From NCBI GenBank assembly GCA_041666685.1, contig JBAYGJ010000027.1, positions 1-13,966 of the forward strand: 13,966 nt of DNA. The letters are read 5' to 3'. The notes under the pieces are model-generated. The model saw only the letters and a list, made by a program, of their open reading frames with translations, was not told where the DNA came from and did no database searches. This DNA comes from JBAYGJ01 sp041666685 (GTDB taxonomy: Bacteria > Patescibacteriota > Patescibacteriia > UBA10025 > JAHIVO01). The position numbers and the translations under genes are program-made. Below, piece after piece: positions 6,101 through 12,375 of this stretch (its first letter is position 1; the number at the start of each line of letters is the position of its first letter).

Positions 6101-7459
6101 ATGAAAAAAATAATAGCGGTTTTTTCACTTATTGCCCTGTTAGCGCCGCAACTGGCTGCGGCAGCCAGCTTCAATCCCAATTACATCATTTCTGACAACG
6201 ACTTGGTCGACAAGAACGCGATGACCGTCGCCCAAATCCAGAAATTCCTCAATAATCGCGGTGGGGCAGTATCTGGATATAAACAGCCTGATCCGTGGGG
6301 TACGACACGTTCCGCAGCAGAAATCATTTACAACGCTTCTCAATTCTATACCATCAGTCCAAAATACCTTATCGTCACCATCCAAAAGGAACAAAGCCTG
6401 ATTACGGATACGACGCCAACCCAATACCAATACGACTGGGCAACCGGATATGGGGTATGCGACAGCTGTTTGGTCACTGATCCGCAGGTAAAACAGTATA
6501 AAGGTTTTTACAATCAGGTAAACTGGGCTGCCAAGCGCAACCGGTACTATATTGATACGGCGGGCCAATGGAATTTCAAAGTGGGGGGAACGTACCTGAT
6601 CGACGGTCAGTCCGTGACCATCCAAAACCAGGCGACCGTCAACCTATACACCTACACGCCGCACTTGCATGGCAACGAAAATTTTTGGACATTATGGACG
6701 AGATGGTTTACTAAACAGTTCCCCGACGGGTCACTGCTGCAAGTACAGGGAACTGCGGGAGTCTATTTGATCCAAAACGGCCTCAAACGGCCTTTCTTCA
6801 GTAAAACCGCCCTGATTTCCAGATTTGACCCGAAGTATATAATTCTCGTTTCACAAACTGATATCGATGCATATGCTGACGGACAGCCGATAAAATATCC
6901 GAATTACTCCCTTCTCCGTTCAAAACAGACAGGCCGCATTTACCTGATTGACGGCAACGACAAACGCTATATCACATCGCCGCAAGTTTTCGTCGACATC
7001 GGGTTTAATCCGGAAGAAGTGGTTGTTGTAGAGGAAACTGACCTGAATTCATATACAGCTGGAATGGATCTGACCCAACAGAGTGAATATCCAACCGGCG
7101 TACTGTTGAAATCAAAACTGAACGGCGGGATCGCCTATGTTCAGGACGGAGTCCGTCACCCCATCATGTCAAAGGAAATTCTCCAAAATCGGTTCCCAAA
7201 CCGGGTACCAGTCACTGTCGAACAGGCTACAATCGATGCTTATCCGCGGGGTGAACCGATAAAATTCAATGACGGCACGCTAGTCACTTCACCAAACGCG
7301 AACGGCATCTGGGTCATTTCAAACGGACTTCGCCGCGGCATCTCGTCCAAACAGGCATTCGATACCCTTGGGTACAAGTGGGTTAACATCATCCATACAA
7401 ATGACGCAGCCCTCCTGGACATGCACCCGGCAGGCGACCCAATCTCCGTCACTAATTAA
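6101..7459 (+). CDS. Secreted lysozyme-like protein with four C-terminal repeats
   Basis: A 452-residue exported protein. Signal peptide about 1-22 (MKKI, hydrophobic core, AAAAS). Residues about 24-205 form an N-terminal domain with 'DLVDKNAMTVAQIQKFLNNRGG' (as DLVDKNAMTV at 34-43, QIQKFL at 45-50), then 'AAEIIYNASQFYTISPKYLI' and 'VTIQKEQSLIT' (92-102). The latter resembles the 'LLVTLQKEQ' helix of actinobacterial 'hemagglutinin' proteins and, more distantly, the catalytic-Glu helix of lytic transglycosylases; E97 is the candidate acid. A 'GYGVCDSC' pair (C120, C123) and 'GFYNQVNWAAK' follow. Residues 209-448 are four repeats of about 60 residues (listed separately). No membrane anchor or sortase motif is visible. 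Role inferred: cell-wall or surface binding or remodelling. It lies six bases after amrS, so it is likely cotranscribed with it. Confidence 0.8.
   Translation: MKKIIAVFSLIALLAPQLAAAASFNPNYIISDNDLVDKNAMTVAQIQKFLNNRGGAVSGYKQPDPWGTTRSAAEIIYNASQFYTISPKYLIVTIQKEQSLITDTTPTQYQYDWATGYGVCDSCLVTDPQVKQYKGFYNQVNWAAKRNRYYIDTAGQWNFKVGGTYLIDGQSVTIQNQATVNLYTYTPHLHGNENFWTLWTRWFTKQFPDGSLLQVQGTAGVYLIQNGLKRPFFSKTALISRFDPKYIILVSQTDIDAYADGQPIKYPNYSLLRSKQTGRIYLIDGNDKRYITSPQVFVDIGFNPEEVVVVEETDLNSYTAGMDLTQQSEYPTGVLLKSKLNGGIAYVQDGVRHPIMSKEILQNRFPNRVPVTVEQATIDAYPRGEPIKFNDGTLVTSPNANGIWVISNGLRRGISSKQAFDTLGYKWVNIIHTNDAALLDMHPAGDPISVTN
6725..7444 (+). repeat. Four tandem ~60-residue repeats inside the secreted protein
   Basis: The coding sequence carries four divergent copies of a unit with the pattern '.G.L......G.YLI.NG.KR.I.S...F........V..V...D...Y..G.PI'. 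Copies are residues 209-264, 268-323, 331-387 and 391-448. Anchor matches are VYLIQNGLKRPFFSK, IYLIDGNDKRYITS, IAYVQDGVRHPIMSK and IWVISNGLRRGISSK, each followed about 23-30 residues later by a Tyr/His-x-x-G. DNA identity between copies is low, so the array is old rather than a recent expansion. Confidence 0.8.
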
Positions 7460-7461
7460 TG

Positions 7462-7470
7462 TGATATAAT
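7462..7470 (+). promoter_or_regulatory. Extended -10 promoter of the LigB-like gene, predicted leaderless
   Basis: TGATATAAT (7462-7470) is a perfect extended -10 (TG-N-TATAAT) in the 17-base gap after the secreted-protein gene. The ATG at 7477 lies six bases after it, so the expected start site is the A of the ATG. No -35 is visible, which is normal for extended -10 promoters. Confidence 0.6.
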
Positions 7471-7476
7471 GTTTTC

Positions 7477-8274
7477 ATGATTATTTTTTCAGCTATCAGC
7501 CCACATCCACCGATCCTGATACCCGATATTGGCAAGGATAATGTGCGTTTTATCAAAAAAACCACGGCTGCCATGAAACGGCTGGCACAGGACCTCTACG
7601 CCGCCAAACCGGATACGATCGTCATCATCTCGCCACATGGCCAGATGCATACCGACGCCTTCTCACTGAACATGTCCAATGATTTTGAAGCGAATTTCAA
7701 GGAATTCGGCGACCTACACACAAAAATTAACCTCAAGGGAGACGTCCGCCTGATCCACCATTACAAAGAAATCCTAGAGAGCAAGCAACGCGTCGTCCTG
7801 ACGAACTCACCGGTATTGGACCATGGCGCCGGCGTACCGCTGTACTTCCTCACCCAGGCTCTGGATTTGAAAAAACTGCGCATCGTCCCCATCTCCTATT
7901 CATTGCTTGATTACGAAAATCACTACCAATTCGGCATGGCTCTGCAGCAGGATATGTTGAACGACACCAAGAGGATTGCCATCATCGCATCGGGCGACCT
8001 GTCACACCGGCTAACCGAAGACGCGCCGGCCGGATTCTCCCATTGGGCGAAAAAATTCGACGAAACGCTCATGAAAAAAATCCAAAACAAGGATACCGAA
8101 GGAATCCTGAAGCTTGATGCGGACTTCGTCGAAGAGGCCGGTGAATGCGGACTTCGTTCCATCATCATGATGCTGGGCATGCTCAACACCATCAACCATG
8201 AGCCGGAAATCTACTCATACGAAGGGCCGTTCGGTGTCGGATATATGGTAGCAAACTATAAATTAAAAAATTAA
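7477..8274 (+). CDS. LigB/MEMO-superfamily class III dioxygenase-like protein (AmmeMemoRadiSam component)
   Basis: A 265-residue protein of the class III extradiol dioxygenase (LigB) superfamily, the kind often fused in front of AMMECR1 in AmmeMemoRadiSam protein A. Signatures: 'ISPHPPILIPDIGK' (7-20), 'VIISPHGQ' (49-56), 'LDHGAGVPLYFL' (114-125), 'IASGDLSHRLTEDAPAG' (170-186), 'EEAGECGLRSII' (219-230) and 'YEGPFGVGY' (248-256). By analogy with LigB, H10 and H54 are metal ligands, H177 the active-site base, and E223 the third ligand; C224 is adjacent, of interest because human MEMO1 uses a cysteine. It lacks the 'PAVAGxFYP' start of true MEMO (amrB) proteins, so no amrB symbol is given. Reaction unknown. 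Predicted leaderless start at 7477. The membrane-protein gene follows after 16 bases. Confidence 0.85.
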   Translation: MIIFSAISPHPPILIPDIGKDNVRFIKKTTAAMKRLAQDLYAAKPDTIVIISPHGQMHTDAFSLNMSNDFEANFKEFGDLHTKINLKGDVRLIHHYKEILESKQRVVLTNSPVLDHGAGVPLYFLTQALDLKKLRIVPISYSLLDYENHYQFGMALQQDMLNDTKRIAIIASGDLSHRLTEDAPAGFSHWAKKFDETLMKKIQNKDTEGILKLDADFVEEAGECGLRSIIMMLGMLNTINHEPEIYSYEGPFGVGYMVANYKLKN

Positions 8275-8290
8275 TCATTGTATATCTCCT

Positions 8291-8977
8291 ATGAATAAAC
8301 GCCTCCTTTTTGTCGGCACATTCATCATACTCGGATTTGTATTGCTGCAGATCCCCTTCACTAATATTATCGGGAGTTCAACGCAGAAGTTTTCCTTCTT
8401 TGACTTTTTCGCACCGACAATCGGCGCGTTCCTCGCTTCGGGATGGGGCGCGGCAGTTGTCGTACTGGTAAAAACTTTTAATGTAATCGTACACCACCAA
8501 ACATTTGACCTGACAACGATCATCCGGCTTTTTCCGTTAGCATTTGCCGCCTTGTATTTCGGGGCGAAAAAATACAAAACACTCGTCGGCATTATCCCGC
8601 TGGCGTGCATGGCCCTGTTTATCGCCCATCCGGAAGGAAGACAGGCATGGTATTATTCCCTCTACTGGCTCATACCCGTTGTTGCCTCCTTCACTAAAAA
8701 AAGTTTGGTCATGAACAGTCTGGGCGCTACGTTTACTGCCCATGCCATCGGCGGCGTCACCTTTCTATATGCATTTAACCTGCCGGCCGAGACGTGGATC
8801 GCCCTGATCCCCGTCGTGTTCCTGGAACGGATGCTGTTTACCGGAGGTATCGCATTAAGTTACGTAGCCATGAATTCATTGGTCAATGTATTGGCCACAC
8901 GGCTGGATTTACCGGTCCTGAACCGCCTGATCCAGCCGGAATTCGTCGCCTCAAAGAAACTCCTGTCCTACCTATAA
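8291..8977 (+). CDS. Polytopic membrane protein of unknown function, between two AmmeMemoRadiSam genes
   Basis: A 228-residue, very hydrophobic protein with about six to seven membrane segments (roughly 5-22, 39-61, 76-92, 97-112, 119-134, 144-162, 168-198). I do not recognise a named family. The stretch 'FFAPTIGAFLASGWGAAVVVLVK' (shown as APTIGAFLASGWGAA at 41-55) and the small size recall substrate-binding S components of ECF vitamin transporters, but no specific substrate motif is visible and no ECF ATPase or T subunit is nearby. Conserved-looking polar residues inside membrane segments include H68-H69, R79, H113-E115, H151 and E179-R180, which would suit a small-molecule permease. It begins 16 bases after the LigB-like gene and is followed by a strong terminator, so it is probably the last gene of that transcript. 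No Shine-Dalgarno is visible. Confidence 0.75.
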   Translation: MNKRLLFVGTFIILGFVLLQIPFTNIIGSSTQKFSFFDFFAPTIGAFLASGWGAAVVVLVKTFNVIVHHQTFDLTTIIRLFPLAFAALYFGAKKYKTLVGIIPLACMALFIAHPEGRQAWYYSLYWLIPVVASFTKKSLVMNSLGATFTAHAIGGVTFLYAFNLPAETWIALIPVVFLERMLFTGGIALSYVAMNSLVNVLATRLDLPVLNRLIQPEFVASKKLLSYL

Positions 8978-8994
8978 TACTTTTCATAGAAACC

Positions 8995-9029
8995 AAATCG
9001 CTCCTCGGCTGTGCCCGGAGCGGTTTTTT
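8995..9029 (+). terminator. Strong intrinsic terminator before amrA
   Basis: CGCTCC (8999-9004) pairs with GGAGCG (9017-9022). Inside, GGC pairs with GCC, and outside AAAT can pair with GTTT. A run of six T (9024-9029) follows. It lies 18 bases after the stop of the membrane-protein gene and shows that amrA needs its own promoter. Confidence 0.88.
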
Positions 9030-9044
9030 GGTATCTGACGGTCG

Positions 9045-9053
9045 TGGTACAAT
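9045..9053 (+). promoter_or_regulatory. Extended -10 promoter of amrA, predicted leaderless
   Basis: TGGTACAAT (9045-9053) is an extended -10 (TG-N-TACAAT, 5 of 6 matches in the hexamer), 15 bases after the terminator T-tract. Six bases separate it from the ATG at 9060, so transcription is expected to start on the A of the ATG. No convincing -35. Confidence 0.6.
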
Positions 9054-9059
9054 ATAGAT

Positions 9060-9578
9060 ATGGATCCATACGTTTTACTGGCAAAAACGAGCATAGAGCA
9101 GTACTTGAAAACAGGCCGAATGATCGGCGTCCCTGATGCGGTGCCTTCAGCCATGCTCAGCGGGAAAGCGGGAGTTTTCGTATCGTTGCACACGGTAAAA
9201 AATCATCAATTACGGGGGTGTATCGGCACCTTTGAGCCGACTCAGAGCAATGTTGCCGAAGAAATCATCCGTATGGCCGTCTGTGCCGCGACGGAGGATC
9301 CGCGTTTCACGCCGGTCAGGCTAGCCGAACTCAACAGCCTGGAAATTCATGTGGACGTTCTTTCAGCCCCGGAGAAAATAACTGACACGAAGTTACTCGA
9401 CCCGAAAAAGTACGGGCTAATCATTGCCAACCAGCACGCACGGAGCGGCCTACTGTTACCCGATATCGGTGTCAAAACTGTTGAGGAGCAAATAGACATT
9501 TGCTGCGACAAGGGCGGCATGAACCGCAACCAGGACCAGTTAGCTTTTTACCGTTTTACCGTCGAACGACATGCCTAA
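9060..9578 (+). CDS. amrA: AMMECR1-domain protein (AmmeMemoRadiSam system protein A)
   Basis: A 172-residue single-domain AMMECR1 protein. The invariant family motif LRGCIG is at 51-56. Other typical stretches are 'GVFVSLHTVKNHQLRGCIG' (region 38-56), 'AVCAATEDPRFTPVRLAEL' (as AATEDPRFTPV at 76-86), 'LEIHVDVLSAPEKI' (94-107) and 'GLLLPDIGVKTVEEQIDICCDKGGM' (as GLLLPDIGVKT at 130-140). Cys54 of LRGCIG is often suggested as functional, but no activity has been established for the family. In many bacteria this domain is fused behind a LigB-type domain; here the two are separate genes 786 bases apart with a membrane gene and terminator between. It overlaps priA by 8 bases (ATGCCTAA), so the two proteins are likely translationally coupled. 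Confidence 0.93.
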   Translation: MDPYVLLAKTSIEQYLKTGRMIGVPDAVPSAMLSGKAGVFVSLHTVKNHQLRGCIGTFEPTQSNVAEEIIRMAVCAATEDPRFTPVRLAELNSLEIHVDVLSAPEKITDTKLLDPKKYGLIIANQHARSGLLLPDIGVKTVEEQIDICCDKGGMNRNQDQLAFYRFTVERHA

Positions 9579-11457
9579 TGAATTTTGCGAAATTACTCTG
9601 TCCCAACGATTCCCGAAACAACTGGGAATTTTTGACTATGCAGTACCGGCATATTTACAGCAGGACATCCGTCCCGGACAATTAGTGGAAATACCTTTCC
9701 GTAATGCCATACGGGAAGGTGTGGTCATTAGGCTGAAAAGCCAGTCTATTGCCGGCATGACCATTAAACCATTGAATAAAATTATCGACACATCTCCAAT
9801 CCTGACTTCAGAACAATTGTCTTTGGCCGAATGGCTGAGCACATTCTATTTTGTTTCCATCGGTTCCGTCATCAAGATGATCCTCCCGCCTGTCCCGATC
9901 CGGAAAGGAAAAACGGCAGAAAAAAAACAAATCCGCACGGTTTGCCTGCACATCGCCCCATTAACTGAAAAAAATATTAAATCATTCATTTCCGGTAAAA
10001 CTAAAAATTGGCTATACCAGCCGGCAATAGCTGATGAATTACGAGCACATGTCCAGTCCTTACTGCAGTCGATGACGGGAACTACTCTGATTGTTGTACC
10101 GACTATCCAGGACATCGAACCTATCATGTCATTGGTACCGGCTGTAAATTTACATTCAGCAATACGATTCCACGGAGGTATGAATAAACATGAAACATTT
10201 ACAGCCTACGAATCGGTCCGTACTGGGTCCGCCCGAATAATTATCGGAACAAAATTATCACTATTCCTGCCATTCCGGGACCTGCAAAATATCCTGTTAT
10301 TGCAATCGGAAAATAGGAACCATAAGCAATCCGACCAAAATCCAAGGTACGATTGTCGGACTGTTGCGCTGAAGCTTAGCTCACTCCATGGGGCAAAAAC
10401 GCTGTTCAGCTCCCATGCGCCGACTGTTGAACAATATAAGCTGGTACAAGACGGTTCATGGTCGTTTTTCGCCTCCACCCCAGCGCCCGAAAACCCCAAT
10501 AGTATCATAGACATGCGGGAAGAAAGGAGAAAACGCGAATCTTATATACTTTCAGAAACGTTGATCCAGCGAATTCAGTCATCTCTGGCGGATAGGAAAA
10601 AGGTTTTTCTGTATATCAACCGCCGTGGCAGCTCTTCATCCGTGGCGTGCCAAGATTGCGGACTGGCCATCACTTGTCCGGCCTGCCGCCAGCCCCTCGT
10701 CTACCATAGTGAATCCAAAATGCTTTTCTGCCACCAGTGCAATATAAAATATCCAGTACCCACGATGTGCAAAAAATGCGGCGGGATAGATTTCAAATTC
10801 ATGGGTACCGGAGCGCAGCAGGTCGAGCATGAAGTGAAAAAATACTGGCCTGAACATTCTGTCATGAGATTGGACCAGGATACGGAAAAGCCAACCAATC
10901 TATTGCAGGCGGACATTATCATCGGTACTGAGCTGGCTATCCCCCATATAGATTGGGATAACGTCGGCATTACTGGGGTCATCAATGCCGACTCCTTGCT
11001 CTATTTACCCGATTTCCGGTCAGGTGAGCGTACCTGGCAGCAAATCACGCTCTTCCATTACCTATGCGGTAAAGCATGCGTTATACAAACGAACACCCCC
11101 GAGTATCCGGTTATCAATGCTTTGTCGAACAACAAACCTGAATTACTCTACCGCCAGGAACTGACCGACCGGATGCTGCTCAACTACCCCCCATTTACAC
11201 ATCTTTTCAGGCTCATCATTTCCCATCCGGACAAGAACCGCTGTGTCCAAGAAGCGCAACGGGTAAAACGAATGTTCCAGCCGGCTCACATTTCTGTTTC
11301 TATCCTCACGCCCCTCCGCCCCCTCGTCCGAAAACGCTGGTATATGTATGTAATTTTGAAAATTCCATTATCATGGGACGAAGAAAAAATCCGGGCTTTA
11401 GTGGCCCAGGTCCCCAAAGGCTGGCAGATTGACCGCGAACCGCAGAGCTTACTTTGA
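9571..11457 (+). CDS. priA: Degenerate primosomal protein N' (PriA) lacking ATPase motifs
   Basis: A 628-residue PriA homologue, about 100 residues shorter than the E. coli protein. The N-terminal 3'-end-binding domain is seen (1-105: 'FDYAVPAYLQQDIRPGQLVEIPFRN' region, 'EGVVIRL', 'LAEWLSTFYFVSIGSVIKMILPP'). The helicase core is present but catalytically altered: where the Walker A GVTGSGKTEVY should be it reads LYQPAIADELR (about 148-158); the DEEH Walker B is QSEN (245-248); the GTQMxAKGHDF motif is GTELAIPHIDW (452-462); the QVAGRAGR arginine-finger motif is LFHYLCGK (494-501). All eight zinc cysteines remain: C360, C363, C369, C372, C387, C390, C400, C403. 'GTGAQQVEHEV' (412-422) and 'LPDFRSGERTWQ' (479-490) are well conserved. 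Inference: a structural or loading factor for replication restart without helicase activity. It starts inside amrA and overlaps the opposing hydrolase gene by nine bases. Confidence 0.88.
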   Translation: MPNEFCEITLSQRFPKQLGIFDYAVPAYLQQDIRPGQLVEIPFRNAIREGVVIRLKSQSIAGMTIKPLNKIIDTSPILTSEQLSLAEWLSTFYFVSIGSVIKMILPPVPIRKGKTAEKKQIRTVCLHIAPLTEKNIKSFISGKTKNWLYQPAIADELRAHVQSLLQSMTGTTLIVVPTIQDIEPIMSLVPAVNLHSAIRFHGGMNKHETFTAYESVRTGSARIIIGTKLSLFLPFRDLQNILLLQSENRNHKQSDQNPRYDCRTVALKLSSLHGAKTLFSSHAPTVEQYKLVQDGSWSFFASTPAPENPNSIIDMREERRKRESYILSETLIQRIQSSLADRKKVFLYINRRGSSSSVACQDCGLAITCPACRQPLVYHSESKMLFCHQCNIKYPVPTMCKKCGGIDFKFMGTGAQQVEHEVKKYWPEHSVMRLDQDTEKPTNLLQADIIIGTELAIPHIDWDNVGITGVINADSLLYLPDFRSGERTWQQITLFHYLCGKACVIQTNTPEYPVINALSNNKPELLYRQELTDRMLLNYPPFTHLFRLIISHPDKNRCVQEAQRVKRMFQPAHISVSILTPLRPLVRKRWYMYVILKIPLSWDEEKIRALVAQVPKGWQIDREPQSLL

Positions 11458-12087
11458 TTTCAGGCCTTGATGTACATCCCGCTTTATCATCCTGATGATC
11501 TCAGGAAATTTTGCGATCCGGAAATGGCCTTTGACATGCTTATAAATAAAGACATTAGCGTGCGGTAATTTGGCCGCATATTTTTTGGCCTGTGCCACGG
11601 GTACGATGTCATCATTCTTGGAAAAAAGCAGGGTAAGTTTCTTTGAATTTTTTTGAATCAACGACAAATCTGACTTCAGCTTGAATCCACCGGCCAGATG
11701 ATCGGACGGCAAGGTATCATCAAACGGCGGGCAAACCAGGTAGGTGGACAATATGTTCTTTGGGAATTTTTTTTCGGACAAATACTTAGCCAAAAACATC
11801 CCGCCTAGCGACGAGCCGAGTAAAATCAGATTATTTTTCAAATACGGAAAATGCCGCTCGAAATGCATTTTCCACTCGCTATATTTTGCATTGTCCTGCA
11901 AAGGCATCCGCGGCCTGATGATATGGAATTTCTTGCCCAGCATTTTGTCCAGATACGGGCCGTTCCAACCGACCTTTTTGTGGATGTCGATCGGCCTTGT
12001 GTTTAAATAATGCCGGAAATCATTCTGGTTCCTAAATGTGTCACCGCCATGGATGTAAAAAATTTGTACCTTAGATCGTTTATTCAC
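11449..12087 (-). CDS. Alpha/beta hydrolase, RBBP9/YdeN-like
   Basis: A 212-residue single-domain alpha/beta hydrolase. 'VQIFYIHGGDTF' (7-18) supplies the oxyanion loop after strand 3. The nucleophile elbow is 'LLGSSLGG' with S93. The acid is D160 (or D159) in 'LLFSKNDDIVP', and the histidine is H188 in 'VKGHFRIAKFPEI'. The order and spacing fit small serine hydrolases of the RBBP9/YdeN type; substrate unknown. 'GWNGPYL' and 'RPRMPLQDNAKYSEWKMHFER' (latter from 58) also match this group. The start is GTG at 12087, overlapping the stop of the upstream 93-residue gene by eight bases (GTGAATAA). It is the last gene of the minus-strand operon, and its end overlaps the end of priA on the other strand. 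Confidence 0.82.
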   Translation of the reverse strand: MNKRSKVQIFYIHGGDTFRNQNDFRHYLNTRPIDIHKKVGWNGPYLDKMLGKKFHIIRPRMPLQDNAKYSEWKMHFERHFPYLKNNLILLGSSLGGMFLAKYLSEKKFPKNILSTYLVCPPFDDTLPSDHLAGGFKLKSDLSLIQKNSKKLTLLFSKNDDIVPVAQAKKYAAKLPHANVFIYKHVKGHFRIAKFPEIIRMIKRDVHQGLKSK

Positions 12088-12361
12088 TTTTTTTGTCGGT
12101 TAAAACGGAATATTCAAACTTACCACTTTTTGTACCAATGACCTTTTCGGCTAAGTCGTCAGGTAAAGCCGGTTCGCCTTCTCCATGCCAGCTGAAACCA
12201 AATTCTCCGGACGCAGAAGGATTGCCAGGCACCCACCCTAACTCTTTCAACTTTTTATAATCTGCATCTGATGCCTTATCCATATCAACACGAATTATCG
12301 GGATTCCTTTTTCTTGATCCGGTGGATTGTGACTACTCTCGGGTGACATTTCCATGGGCAT
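12080..12361 (-). CDS. Unknown 93-residue acidic protein
   Basis: I do not recognise a family. The protein is soluble and polar, with a proline- and serine-rich N-terminus (MSPESSHNPPDQEKG), then 'IPIIRVDMDKASDADYKKLKELGWVPGNP' (as IPIIRVDMDKA at 20-30 and KKLKELGWVPG at 36-46), a Gly/Ser segment with 'GEFGFSWHGEGEPALPDDLAEK', and a lysine-rich tail. No signal peptide, membrane helix or metal motif. It lies 14 bases after the PP2C gene and overlaps the hydrolase gene by eight bases, so it is almost certainly translated as part of this operon. A second ATG two codons in (12355) is an equally good start. Confidence 0.65.
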   Translation of the reverse strand: MPMEMSPESSHNPPDQEKGIPIIRVDMDKASDADYKKLKELGWVPGNPSASGEFGFSWHGEGEPALPDDLAEKVIGTKSGKFEYSVLTDKKSE

Positions 12362-12375
12362 TTTATTTGGGCATA

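Noticed and set aside
8281..8286. TATATC before the membrane-protein gene as a -10 box
   Set aside because: It is only four bases from the ATG, so the start would fall inside the coding sequence, and the hexamer is a 4 of 6 match; cotranscription from 7462-7470 is simpler.
8973..8978. TATAAT at the end of the membrane-protein gene
   Set aside because: It overlaps the stop codon and is followed directly by a strong terminator and no gene start.
9991..10002. SGKT tetrapeptide (residues 141-144) in PriA as a Walker A motif
   Set aside because: It lacks the glycine loop before it and sits about ten residues too far from the following VVPT strand; the region aligned with the canonical P-loop is LYQPAIADELR.
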